NCBI RefSeq assembly: GCF_039655775.1
Contig: NZ_JBBYXJ010000001.1
Coordinates: forward strand, 186,001-250,000
DNA: 64,000 bases
Direction: 5' to 3'
Origin: Iodidimonas sp. SYSU 1G8
GTDB taxonomy: Bacteria; Pseudomonadota; Alphaproteobacteria; SMXS01
Positions 9,728 through 16,725 of the stretch are shown piece by piece; within the stretch, counting starts at the first letter, position 1; each line of letters opens with the position of its first letter. Below the pieces are notes generated by a model. The model was not told where the DNA came from, searched no databases, and saw nothing but the letters and a program-made list of their open reading frames with translations. Both the position numbers and the translations under genes were made by a program.

Positions 9728-10156
9728 ATGGGTATGAGTGTAACGACAGGTTCGGGTGACAGCGACGACGTGATGATGGACATCAACACGACACCGCTGA
9801 TCGACGTCATGCTGGTGCTGCTGATCATGTTCATCATCACCATCCCGATCCAGACGCATGCGGTGAAGCTGGATATGCCTCAGAGCAACAACAACCCGCC
9901 CCCGGCCGTCGAACCGGTCGTGGTCGAGTTGCAGGTGGACTTCGACGGCACCGTTCTTTGGAACGGCAACGTGGTGTCCAGCATGGGGCAGTTGAACGGC
10001 TACCTGTCCGACATTGCCAGCCAGGTGCCGCAGCCGGAAATCCACATCCGGCCGCATAAGCTGGTGAAGTACGACTACGTCGCGAAAGTGATGGCGTCGG
10101 CGCAGCGGCTTGGTCTGACCAAGATGGGTCTGATCAACGATTCCGTCGGCATGTAA
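9728..10156 (+). CDS. exbD: Biopolymer transporter ExbD (second copy)
   Basis: A 142-residue paralogue of the preceding gene, with INTTPLIDVMLVLLIMF at the membrane Asp motif and the periplasmic HIRPHKLVKYDYVAKVM block. The sequence differs from the first copy well beyond recent duplication. The two may form a heteromeric ExbD dimer or serve different TonB partners; this is inference. AAGGAGTAC lies upstream of the ATG. A strong hairpin follows immediately after the stop. Confidence 0.92.
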   Translation: MGMSVTTGSGDSDDVMMDINTTPLIDVMLVLLIMFIITIPIQTHAVKLDMPQSNNNPPPAVEPVVVELQVDFDGTVLWNGNVVSSMGQLNGYLSDIASQVPQPEIHIRPHKLVKYDYVAKVMASAQRLGLTKMGLINDSVGM

Positions 10157-10161
10157 CCAGA

Positions 10162-10207
10162 TTTCGGGAGGTTGAGCCTCGTTCAGGCGGGGTTCAACCT
10201 CCCGAAA
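10162..10207 (+). terminator. Long stem-loop after exbD2 (terminator or attenuator)
   Basis: A perfect 14-bp stem (10162-10175 with 10194-10207, TTTCGGGAGGTTGA and its complement) is extended by three more pairs including one G-T. The loop is 12 bases. It is followed by CTATTTTG, a weak U-run. It sits inside the operon between exbD2 and the TPR gene, so partial termination that sets lower or separate TPR expression is plausible. Confidence 0.65.
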
Positions 10208-10263
10208 CTATTTTGTGAATCGCGCGATCGACGCGTGGACTGGTAAAGAAACGGAAGACACAC

Positions 10264-11508
10264 ATGAACTGGAAACCGCTTGTCGCCTCCGTGACCTTTG
10301 CGCTCATGGCGCCGGTCATGGTCAGCGGCGTGACCAATGTCGGGGTGGCCCTGGCCGCCAAGGATACCATCAGCCAAAAACTCGCCAAGCCGTTGACCGA
10401 AGCTCAGGGCGCGATCAACTCGAAGGATTGGGATGGCGCGCTGGCCGCTCTCGCGACCGCCAAGAAGGTCGAGAAGCGCAGTCCGTATGAAAACTTCATG
10501 ATCGCCAACTTTGAATACAACGCCTATGTGGGCAAGAAGCAGCTGCCGCAGGCGGCGAAGGCGGCCCAGGCGATGATCGATTCCGGCTACGCTTCGCCGG
10601 AGCAGGTCAACTCCATGCGCAAGGCGATCCTGCAGATTCACACCAACACCAACAACTTCAGCGCCATGGTCGATGCAGGTCAGGCGTATCTGAAGGCCAA
10701 CCCCAATGACCTCGACGTCATGGGCCAGATCGCGTTCGCGCAGTACAAACTGAAGCAGTGCGATGCGGCCAGCAAGACCATCAAGCAGGCCACCGATGCC
10801 GCCAAGGCCTCGGGCAAGGCACCGAAGGAAACCTGGTACCAGCTCGAGCTGACCTGCGCCGTCGAGGCCCAGGACAATGCCGGCGCCGTCAAGGCCCTGG
10901 AGAATCTGGTCCGCTATTTCCCGAGCGACGATTACTGGAACCGTCTCCTCGAACAGCAGCAGGGCGCCGCCGGTGGTAACACCGACCTCAATATCGAGGT
11001 CTACCGTCTGAAGGAACAGACCGGCACCATGAAGACCGCAGCCGATTACATCGAGTGGGCGGAACTCACCCAGCTGCTGCAGCCGCGTCTGCCGGGTGAA
11101 GGCAAGCGGGTCATCGACGAAGGCTTCGAAAAGGGCATCCTGGGCGGCGACAAGCAGGGCACGGACAAGAAGCATGACCGTATGAAGACCCTGACCACCA
11201 CCGAGGCGGCCAAGGATCTCGCGACCATCGCCGAACTGGAGCCGGCCGCCAAGGCCGCCCCGAACGGCGATCCGGATGCGGCGCTGGGCGATACCTATGC
11301 CAGCCATGGTCAATACGACAAGGCGATCGAGGCCTATGAGCGCGCGCTGAAGAAGGGCGTGAAGAACTCCGCCCAGGTTCAGCTGCACCTTGGCCAGGCC
11401 TATGTGAAGACCGGCAACAAGGCTTCCGCGACCAATGCGTTCAAGGCCGTCAAGGGTGACGCCGCCTATGAACGTCTCGCCCAGCTCTGGCTGCTGGCGA
11501 TGCGCTAA
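10264..11508 (+). CDS. Secreted tetratricopeptide-repeat protein of the TonB-ExbBD operon
   Basis: A 414-residue protein with a likely signal peptide (about residues 1-29). The body is Ala/Lys-rich helical sequence with TPR-like repeats, clearest at residues 330-400 (DTYASHGQYDKAIEAYERAL and VQLHLGQAYVKTGNKASAT). The partner is unknown. Its position directly after tonB-exbB-exbD-exbD is seen in several proteobacterial TonB clusters and suggests a periplasmic accessory role for the motor or receptors. The ATG at 10264 is preceded by a GGAAGA stretch. A strong terminator follows. Confidence 0.8.
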   Translation: MNWKPLVASVTFALMAPVMVSGVTNVGVALAAKDTISQKLAKPLTEAQGAINSKDWDGALAALATAKKVEKRSPYENFMIANFEYNAYVGKKQLPQAAKAAQAMIDSGYASPEQVNSMRKAILQIHTNTNNFSAMVDAGQAYLKANPNDLDVMGQIAFAQYKLKQCDAASKTIKQATDAAKASGKAPKETWYQLELTCAVEAQDNAGAVKALENLVRYFPSDDYWNRLLEQQQGAAGGNTDLNIEVYRLKEQTGTMKTAADYIEWAELTQLLQPRLPGEGKRVIDEGFEKGILGGDKQGTDKKHDRMKTLTTTEAAKDLATIAELEPAAKAAPNGDPDAALGDTYASHGQYDKAIEAYERALKKGVKNSAQVQLHLGQAYVKTGNKASATNAFKAVKGDAAYERLAQLWLLAMR

Positions 11509-11554
11509 GTCAGGCTTTTGGGGCCCGTCAGCGGGTCCCAGCCTCCTGAGACAG

Positions 11555-11589
11555 ATCCCCCCGTTTCTCGGAACGGGGGGATTTTTTTT
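11555..11589 (+). terminator. Rho-independent terminator of the tonB operon
   Basis: ATCCCCCCGTT (11555-11565) pairs with AACGGGGGGAT (11572-11582) around TCTCGG, followed by an eight-T run to 11589. This is a textbook intrinsic terminator closing the tonB-exbB-exbD-exbD-TPR operon. Confidence 0.93.
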
Positions 11590-11591
11590 GC

Positions 11592-12203
11592 CTAGCGTCC
11601 GGCGGGCGGGACCAGCGTGCACAATTGGGGCCGGCCGGGTGCCTGAGCGGTTGAGGTGACGATGAGGTCGCAGGTATCGTAACCCGCCTCTCTCAGGATC
11701 GCGGCGGCGCGGGCGAGGGTCTGGTCCGGCAGCGCTTCCTCGCGGGCGAGTATCCAGGCGTAGTCGCGACCCGGCTCTCCGACCACGGACCAGCGGTAGT
11801 CGCTGTCGAGGCCAATAATCCAGTACCGGCCCGCCGCCTGCCACATCCACCATCCTCCCACATCGACGAAGGTCACCTCCAGCTTTCCCTCGGTGGAAGG
11901 GCCGGCGAAACGGGCAAGACCCTTGGCCGTCTTTTCTGTGCCCGAACCGGTCGCACAGCGATTGGTGACGTGCACGAGCAGGCCGTCGAGTTCATAGCGT
12001 GCCTGCGCCGCGCCGCTACAATCATCCTGGAAACTGGCCGGAACGGTGGCGATTTCGTGCCAGTCGCCCATGTAACGCTGCGCGTCGAAATTCTTCACCA
12101 CCGCCATAGTCTCTCCGTCGCCGGGGGAGCACGCCGTCAACGTGCCGAGGACCATGGCGAGAAGCGCGGCGCGGCGTATTCGGAGTCTCGGCGGAAATGG
12201 CAT
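11592..12203 (-). CDS. Lipocalin family protein, putative lipoprotein (Blc-like)
   Basis: A 203-residue protein. The ATG at 12203 has GGAGACC upstream and gives a lipoprotein-like signal ending LTAC (Cys near residue 25). A longer frame upstream lacks such features. The mature part shows the lipocalin fold pattern of bacterial Blc: YMGDWHEIATVP with the invariant G-x-W, GKLEVTF, then YWIIGLDSDYRWSVVGEPGRDYAWILAR. Blc lipocalins are outer-membrane lipoproteins that bind lysophospholipids or fatty acids. The ligand here is not known. It converges with the TPR gene terminator and diverges from the permease gene at 12334. Confidence 0.85.
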   Translation of the reverse strand: MPFPPRLRIRRAALLAMVLGTLTACSPGDGETMAVVKNFDAQRYMGDWHEIATVPASFQDDCSGAAQARYELDGLLVHVTNRCATGSGTEKTAKGLARFAGPSTEGKLEVTFVDVGGWWMWQAAGRYWIIGLDSDYRWSVVGEPGRDYAWILAREEALPDQTLARAAAILREAGYDTCDLIVTSTAQAPGRPQLCTLVPPAGR

Positions 12204-12333
12204 AAGGTCTCCTTCATCGAAGGTGCGCGGCGACCGCGCGCGGCACGGTGTTCTTTTGATTGGTGACAACCTAACCGGTTCGATACCCTGCCGCGACCAT
12301 ATGCGGCGGATGGCATGTTCAGGGAGAATGCAC

Positions 12334-13413
12334 GTGACGGTATCGCAACGGCGGAGTTTGCTGTTCTGGCTGATCGGCTTCTTCGTGTTCATGCTTCTGG
12401 TCTGGCTACTGCGGTCGATCCTGCTTCCGTTCCTCGCCGGATTGGCGGTCGCCTATTTCCTTGATCCGGTCGCCGACCGGATGCAGCGGTGGGGCATGTC
12501 GCGAATCTGGGCGACATCGCTGCTCACGATCGCTTTCGCGCTGATGGTGGTCGCCGGCGCGGCCCTGCTGCTTCCGCTGGCGATCAATCAGCTGAGCGAC
12601 CTCATCGACAGTCTTCCCGCGCTGCTGGAGCTGGCGCGCAGCCGGGCCCAGTCGTTGCTCGACTACATGGACCGGATATTCGATCCGGGTACCTCCGATC
12701 AAATTCGCGACAGCCTCACCAGTTCTCTCGGCGGGATCGGCGCATGGATCGCGAGCCTCATGGCGGGTGTGCTGTCCAGCGGCCTCGCCATGCTGAACAT
12801 CCTCTCTCTGGTCTTCCTTACGCCGGTCGTCGCGTTCTTCATGCTGAGAGACTGGGACGGCTTCGTCGCGAAGCTCGATTCCTGGATTCCCCGCAATCAG
12901 CTCGATACCGTGCGTGATCTCGCGCGGCAGATCGACGTGACGCTCGCCGCGTGGGTGCGCGGCGTCGCGCTGGTCTGCGTGCTGCTCGGGGCATTCTACG
13001 CCATCGCCCTGACCCTGCTCGGGCTCAAGGTCGGACTCTTTATCGGCCTTTTCGCCGGGGCACTGTCTTTCGTGCCGTTCGTCGGTGCCGTCGGCGGGTT
13101 CGTGCTGGCGGTGGGCATGGCGGCGCTGGAGTTCGACAGTGTCTGGCGCATCGTCGCGGTGGGAGGCGTGTTCCTGCTCGGTCAGGCCCTGGAGGGAAAC
13201 TGGCTGACACCCATGCTCGTCGGTGAAAAGGTCGATCTGCATCCCGTCGCGGTCATTTTCGCCCTGCTCGCGGGTGGTGCGCTGTTCGGATTCGTCGGTT
13301 TGCTGCTCGCCGTGCCCATGGCGGCGGTCATCGGTGTGTTGGCCCGTTATGCCATCGACCAGTATCTGAGCAGCCCCCTCTACAGAGGCGGGGATCCAGC
13401 ACCGCCTGTGTGA
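12334..13413 (+). CDS. AI-2E / PerM family transporter
   Basis: A roughly 360-residue polytopic membrane protein of the AI-2E transporter (PerM/TqsA/YdiK) family. It has paired N-terminal helices with LPFLAGLAVAYFLDPVADR, a central soluble loop, and the C-terminal GALSFVPFVGAVGGFV and LEGNWLTPMLVGEKVDLHPVAVI blocks. The GTG at 12334 has AGGGAG seven bases upstream. The in-frame ATG at 12328 lies only one base from that site, and further ATGs at 12313 and 12301 are possible. The substrate is not predictable; family members include AI-2 exporters and ion antiporters. Confidence 0.87.
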   Translation: MTVSQRRSLLFWLIGFFVFMLLVWLLRSILLPFLAGLAVAYFLDPVADRMQRWGMSRIWATSLLTIAFALMVVAGAALLLPLAINQLSDLIDSLPALLELARSRAQSLLDYMDRIFDPGTSDQIRDSLTSSLGGIGAWIASLMAGVLSSGLAMLNILSLVFLTPVVAFFMLRDWDGFVAKLDSWIPRNQLDTVRDLARQIDVTLAAWVRGVALVCVLLGAFYAIALTLLGLKVGLFIGLFAGALSFVPFVGAVGGFVLAVGMAALEFDSVWRIVAVGGVFLLGQALEGNWLTPMLVGEKVDLHPVAVIFALLAGGALFGFVGLLLAVPMAAVIGVLARYAIDQYLSSPLYRGGDPAPPV

Positions 13414-13421
13414 GACAAAAG

Positions 13422-13444
13422 AAAGCCGGGCATTGCCCGGCTTT
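13422..13444. terminator. Bidirectional terminator between permease and PRC-barrel genes
   Basis: AAAGCCGGGC (13422-13431) and GCCCGGCTTT (13435-13444) form a perfect 10-bp stem with a three-base loop between two convergent genes. A and T runs flank both sides. Confidence 0.8.
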
Positions 13445-13467
13445 AAATCAACTCTGGATGTCGCCCG

Positions 13468-13830
13468 TCAGAGCCAGTACGGCGTGACGTTGTAGTAGCT
13501 GTGGACCTGCTTGCCCCAGGTCTGGTCTTCCCAGTTGGGACGATCGGTTGCGTCGTAGGACGGCGCCTTTTCCAGCTTTTCCTTGTCGATATTGACCACA
13601 TAGCCATCCATGTCGGTGTTGTACTTCAACACGCTCCATGGAAGCGGATGATGCCGGTTGCCGATCCCGAGAAATCCGCCGAACGACATGTCGGCATAGG
13701 CAACCTTGCCGCTCAGCTTGTCAATCATGACATTGGAGATCGATCCGACCTTGTCGCCGGAGGGATTGTAAACCGTGGTGCCTTCAACCTTGTCGGAGGA
13801 AATCAGACGGGCGTTCGAGGTGGTTTGCAT
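13468..13830 (-). CDS. PRC-barrel domain protein, putative general-stress protein
   Basis: A 120-residue cytoplasmic-looking protein. Residues 8-85 fit the PRC-barrel: LISSDKVEGTTVYNPSGDKVGSI, then the strand with SGKVAYADMSFGGFLGIG and the HHPLPW block. The C-terminal 35 residues are aromatic and unassigned. PRC-barrel proteins of this short type are common in alphaproteobacteria and are often stress-induced. An exact EcfG-type promoter sits 69 bases upstream (13899-13923), which supports a general-stress role. The ATG at 13830 has AGAAAGGCAG upstream. Confidence 0.85.
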   Translation of the reverse strand: MQTTSNARLISSDKVEGTTVYNPSGDKVGSISNVMIDKLSGKVAYADMSFGGFLGIGNRHHPLPWSVLKYNTDMDGYVVNIDKEKLEKAPSYDATDRPNWEDQTWGKQVHSYYNVTPYWL

Positions 13831-13898
13831 CGTTCTGCCTTTCTGTTGTGATCCGGAAGACCCGCCCTGTAAGTTTCGGCGGCGTCTGACATCCCATC

Positions 13899-13923
13899 AA
13901 CGTACGGGCCGTGCTCGCGTTCC
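13899..13923 (-). promoter_or_regulatory. EcfG-type (general stress) promoter of the PRC-barrel gene
   Basis: On the minus strand GGAAC (13919-13923) is followed after exactly 16 bases by CGTT (13899-13902). This is the alphaproteobacterial EcfG consensus. It points at the PRC-barrel gene at 13830, about 68 bases downstream. Confidence 0.8.
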
Positions 13924-13956
13924 TGGAGCGGGGGAATTATCCGTTAAAAATGCAGC

Positions 13957-14541
13957 CTATGCGTGCAGACTGTCGCTGGTCACATGCTCCAGGCCGCCCT
14001 CGCCGGGCAGCCAGCCGATCAGTTGGTAGGTCGTAAGGCCGCTGGCCTCGCGGACGTGATCGAACACATATCCTTCGGCGCGCAGGCCGCTGATCGCCGC
14101 GCGCACCGATTGTGACGAAAGGCCCGTCTCCCGCTGAATGGAGGTGATGTCGGCGCCGTGGGGTTTGCCCATGATGGCCATCAAGACCCAGTGCAGGTCC
14201 TCTTCGGACAGCAGTTCACCCGCATGCATGGCGGCCTGATCCTGGGCCTCGCGCGCATCGCTGGTGGTCTCGTCCATATGTGCCGCGCCGCCGGCGGCAT
14301 TCAGGGCGGCAAACCCGGCTTCCGAGACGGAGAGCGTCGTAGCCGTGCGGCCGGCCCGCCAGATGGGCTCGTCGGCAAGAGCCTGTCGTTCATGGATCAA
14401 ACCACGGCGGATCAGGCGCTCGAGCGCGATCACCACGGCGAGACCGCGGACGTAGATGAAACGGGGAAGGGGAAGCAGCGTGCCCGAAGCGCGCCGTGCC
14501 GCATTGGCCAGAATCGCCGTCTCCGTCTTGCTCAATGCCAT
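13957..14541 (-). CDS. DUF3489-like winged-helix protein
   Basis: A 194-residue protein starting at the ATG at 14541 (GGGAAG upstream); an ATG 18 bases earlier is possible. It has two parts. The N-terminal part resembles DUF3489 proteins: LSKTETAILANAARR, LLPLP, a short helical block LERLIRRGLIHE, and a beta wing with TLSVSEAGFAAL. The second (about 115-180) is a helix-turn-helix-like ITSIQRETGLSSQSVRAAISGL. DNA binding is likely from the fold; the target is unknown. It does not appear to be operonic with its neighbours. Confidence 0.7.
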   Translation of the reverse strand: MALSKTETAILANAARRASGTLLPLPRFIYVRGLAVVIALERLIRRGLIHERQALADEPIWRAGRTATTLSVSEAGFAALNAAGGAAHMDETTSDAREAQDQAAMHAGELLSEEDLHWVLMAIMGKPHGADITSIQRETGLSSQSVRAAISGLRAEGYVFDHVREASGLTTYQLIGWLPGEGGLEHVTSDSLHA

Positions 14542-14665
14542 CGCGCGCTTCCCGACCATAACGCGCCTTCAAGGCGCAGGCCCCAATCCCCGTGGGCGAT
14601 GGCGGAAACGGTAGCGAGGGTTCGCGGCAGGATTGTGGCGCGGTGGTGTTAAGCTGCAGGACAGG

Positions 14666-15562
14666 CTAGGCGTGGTTCGTGATCGAGATATCCACGACCA
14701 TGCCGAGGGTGTCGCCCGGAAAAGCTTCGATCGACCCCTGGATCGGCGACGCCTGGTGCGGCTCGCGGACGATAGCTACGGGGATCAGTTCGATATCCGA
14801 TGTCAGGGCGTTGGTCGGGTCCACGTGCGTCCATCCAGCCCCCGGGAGGTAAACCTGCAACCAGGCGTGAGTGGCGCCGCCGCCGATGACGCCGACTGCG
14901 TTCGAGCCCGGATCCTGAGCCGCGTCATAGATGTATCCGCTGACGAAGCGCGCGGCCAGGCCGACGCTGCGCATTGCCTCCATCATGAAATAGGCAAAGT
15001 CGCGGCAGGTGCCGCTGCCGCCGTGCAAAGTCTCAAGCGGCGACTGCGTGCCATAGATATCGCGCGGGATGTAGGCGAAGTTGTCCTTGATGGACCCGGC
15101 GATCTCCTTGATCAGGCTCAGCGTCTCCTTGGTCGTCGTGGTGCCTTCTGCAGTAGCCAGAAACGTCTTTGCCCACAGATCGACTTCATGCTCGGGATCG
15201 ACCACATGACGCTCCTGCAAACCGGCGAGGTCGCGAATTTCGTCAGCGGAGTAGGCGAGTGGGAGGTGACGGGCATGGTCGGATAACAGAGCATTCGCAT
15301 CGACGAACGCGAAGCGTTCCACATCGAGGGTGCTCTCGATGGTCAGCGTCGTGGCCTGACAGTCGAAATCGACGAGCGCGATGCTGTTGCCGAACACGTC
15401 ATATTGCCAGACGATCTGGCTCGGCAACGGATCGATCATCAAGGTGGCGTCGTGCAGCTTCATCTCATGGCTGTCGCGGGGACGCAGCATCAACCGATGG
15501 CGGCCGAGCGTCACCGGATTGGCGTAATTATAGGTCGTGGTGTGCCGCAGCAGGAATCTCAT
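14666..15562 (-). CDS. Transglutaminase-like cysteine peptidase family protein
   Basis: A 298-residue protein. The N-terminal part is the bacterial transglutaminase-like N domain (LLRHTTTYNYANPVTLGRHR). The core has the catalytic triad motifs: GSGTCRDFAYFMMEAMRSVG (Cys), THAWLQVYLPGAGWTHVDPTN (His and Asp). There is no signal peptide or membrane segment. Proteins of this group are transamidases or peptidases with mostly unknown substrates; in many proteobacteria they accompany circularly permuted ATP-grasp genes, absent here. An exact EcfG-type promoter precedes it by 36 bases, suggesting stress induction. Confidence 0.87.
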   Translation of the reverse strand: MRFLLRHTTTYNYANPVTLGRHRLMLRPRDSHEMKLHDATLMIDPLPSQIVWQYDVFGNSIALVDFDCQATTLTIESTLDVERFAFVDANALLSDHARHLPLAYSADEIRDLAGLQERHVVDPEHEVDLWAKTFLATAEGTTTTKETLSLIKEIAGSIKDNFAYIPRDIYGTQSPLETLHGGSGTCRDFAYFMMEAMRSVGLAARFVSGYIYDAAQDPGSNAVGVIGGGATHAWLQVYLPGAGWTHVDPTNALTSDIELIPVAIVREPHQASPIQGSIEAFPGDTLGMVVDISITNHA

Positions 15563-15598
15563 GTTCGCCTCGCGCCCCTTCAGTACTGGAGCACCACA

Positions 15599-15623
15599 AA
15601 CGTTTACCCTTCGGTTCGGTTCC
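15599..15623 (-). promoter_or_regulatory. EcfG-type promoter of the transglutaminase gene
   Basis: GGAAC (15619-15623, minus strand) and CGTT (15599-15602) are separated by exactly 16 bases, matching the EcfG consensus. The gene start at 15562 is 36 bases downstream. Confidence 0.8.
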
Positions 15624-15740
15624 GCGCGGCCGATAGCGGGTCAGCGTTGCAAGGCGCCGGGTAGATCAGCCTGGTCAAATCGCCATGGACGCCGGGGCTA
15701 TCGCGACGGGCCAATGCGTCCCTCGCATATATACATGAGG

Positions 15741-16580
15741 CTATTCCGGCATCAGCCATTCGGCCGTGGAAGGACCCTCCGCGCCCAATGCCTGGCGCAG
15801 CCAGGGCAGGGCGGCCTGTGCCGCCGCGGGCAGCGTATAGGGAGGATTGACGATGAACAGGCCTGAGCCGGTCATGCCCCGTTCCTGCGTGTCTTCGGCC
15901 ATACCCAGTTCAATCCGGAACGTCTTGCGCAGGCCGGCGGCGCGCAAGGCGACCTCCATGGCCCGGACCCGGTTCCGATCGATGACCGGATACCATAAGG
16001 CGTAGGTACCGGTGGGAAACTTTTTCCACGCCCGCGCGATGGCCGTGATCACCACCGCATAATCCGTCTTGATCTCGTAGCTGGGGTCGATCAGGAACAG
16101 ACCGCGCTTTTCCGGCGGCGGCGTCAGGGCGATCAGACCGCCGAGCCCATCACTCTTTTCGACCCGTACACCGTGCTCGCGCCGGGTGATCTCGACGAGG
16201 CGCTGATGGTCGGCAGGGTGCAGTTCATGGAAGACCACCCTGTCCTGGGGGCGTTTCAAGGATAGGATCAACGACGGCGATCCGGGATAGGCGTGAAGAT
16301 TACCCGCGGGGTTCAGCGCGCGGACCATCTCCAGATAGACGCGGAACAGCTCCGGCGTTTCGGCGGACGCCGACAACAGGCGGGCGATTCCGGCGTGATA
16401 TTCGCCGGTCTTCTCGGCCTCGGGCGCTCGCAGATCATAGAGCCCGGCGCCCGCGTGGCTGTCGTGGAACAGCAGCGCGCCGTCCTTCTGCTGCAAGTAA
16501 CGGGCAAGATAGACCAGTACCGCATGCTTCAGCACGTCGGCATGGTTTCCTGCGTGAAATCCATGACGGTAGGAAAGCAT
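15741..16580 (-). CDS. rlmJ: 23S rRNA (adenine-2030-N6)-methyltransferase RlmJ
   Basis: A 279-residue protein beginning MLSYRHGFHAGNHADVLKH, the hallmark N-terminus of RlmJ. This fixes the start at 16580 rather than the longer frame. Further motifs are the SAM-binding DSHAGAGLYDL and the amino-methyltransferase catalytic LIDPSYE (D-P-x-Y). RlmJ methylates A2030 in 23S rRNA. It is a single-gene unit; the last residues before the stop read WLMPE. Confidence 0.93.
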   Translation of the reverse strand: MLSYRHGFHAGNHADVLKHAVLVYLARYLQQKDGALLFHDSHAGAGLYDLRAPEAEKTGEYHAGIARLLSASAETPELFRVYLEMVRALNPAGNLHAYPGSPSLILSLKRPQDRVVFHELHPADHQRLVEITRREHGVRVEKSDGLGGLIALTPPPEKRGLFLIDPSYEIKTDYAVVITAIARAWKKFPTGTYALWYPVIDRNRVRAMEVALRAAGLRKTFRIELGMAEDTQERGMTGSGLFIVNPPYTLPAAAQAALPWLRQALGAEGPSTAEWLMPE

Positions 16581-16676
16581 GGCGGGACCAGACGAATAAG
16601 GCGGATTGGCCAGCACTTTGGCCACCAGGTGGTTAGCGATCAAGCGCTAATCCCGCGTGGGGACGAGGCAAAAGAA

Positions 16677-16710
16677 AACGGGGCGGACCAGTACCCAGGC
16701 CCGCCCCGTT
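16677..16710 (-). terminator. Terminator of the first TonB-dependent receptor gene
   Basis: AACGGGGCGG (16677-16686) pairs with CCGCCCCGTT (16701-16710). Read on the minus strand, the stem is followed by TTTTCTTTT, a good U-run. It lies 16 bases after the receptor stop. Confidence 0.85.
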
Positions 16711-16725
16711 CCTGTCGCGGTCAGT

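Noticed and set aside
12142-12333. N-terminal extension of the AI-2E permease from an upstream ATG
   Set aside because: It would overlap the divergent lipocalin start region and lacks membrane or domain character.
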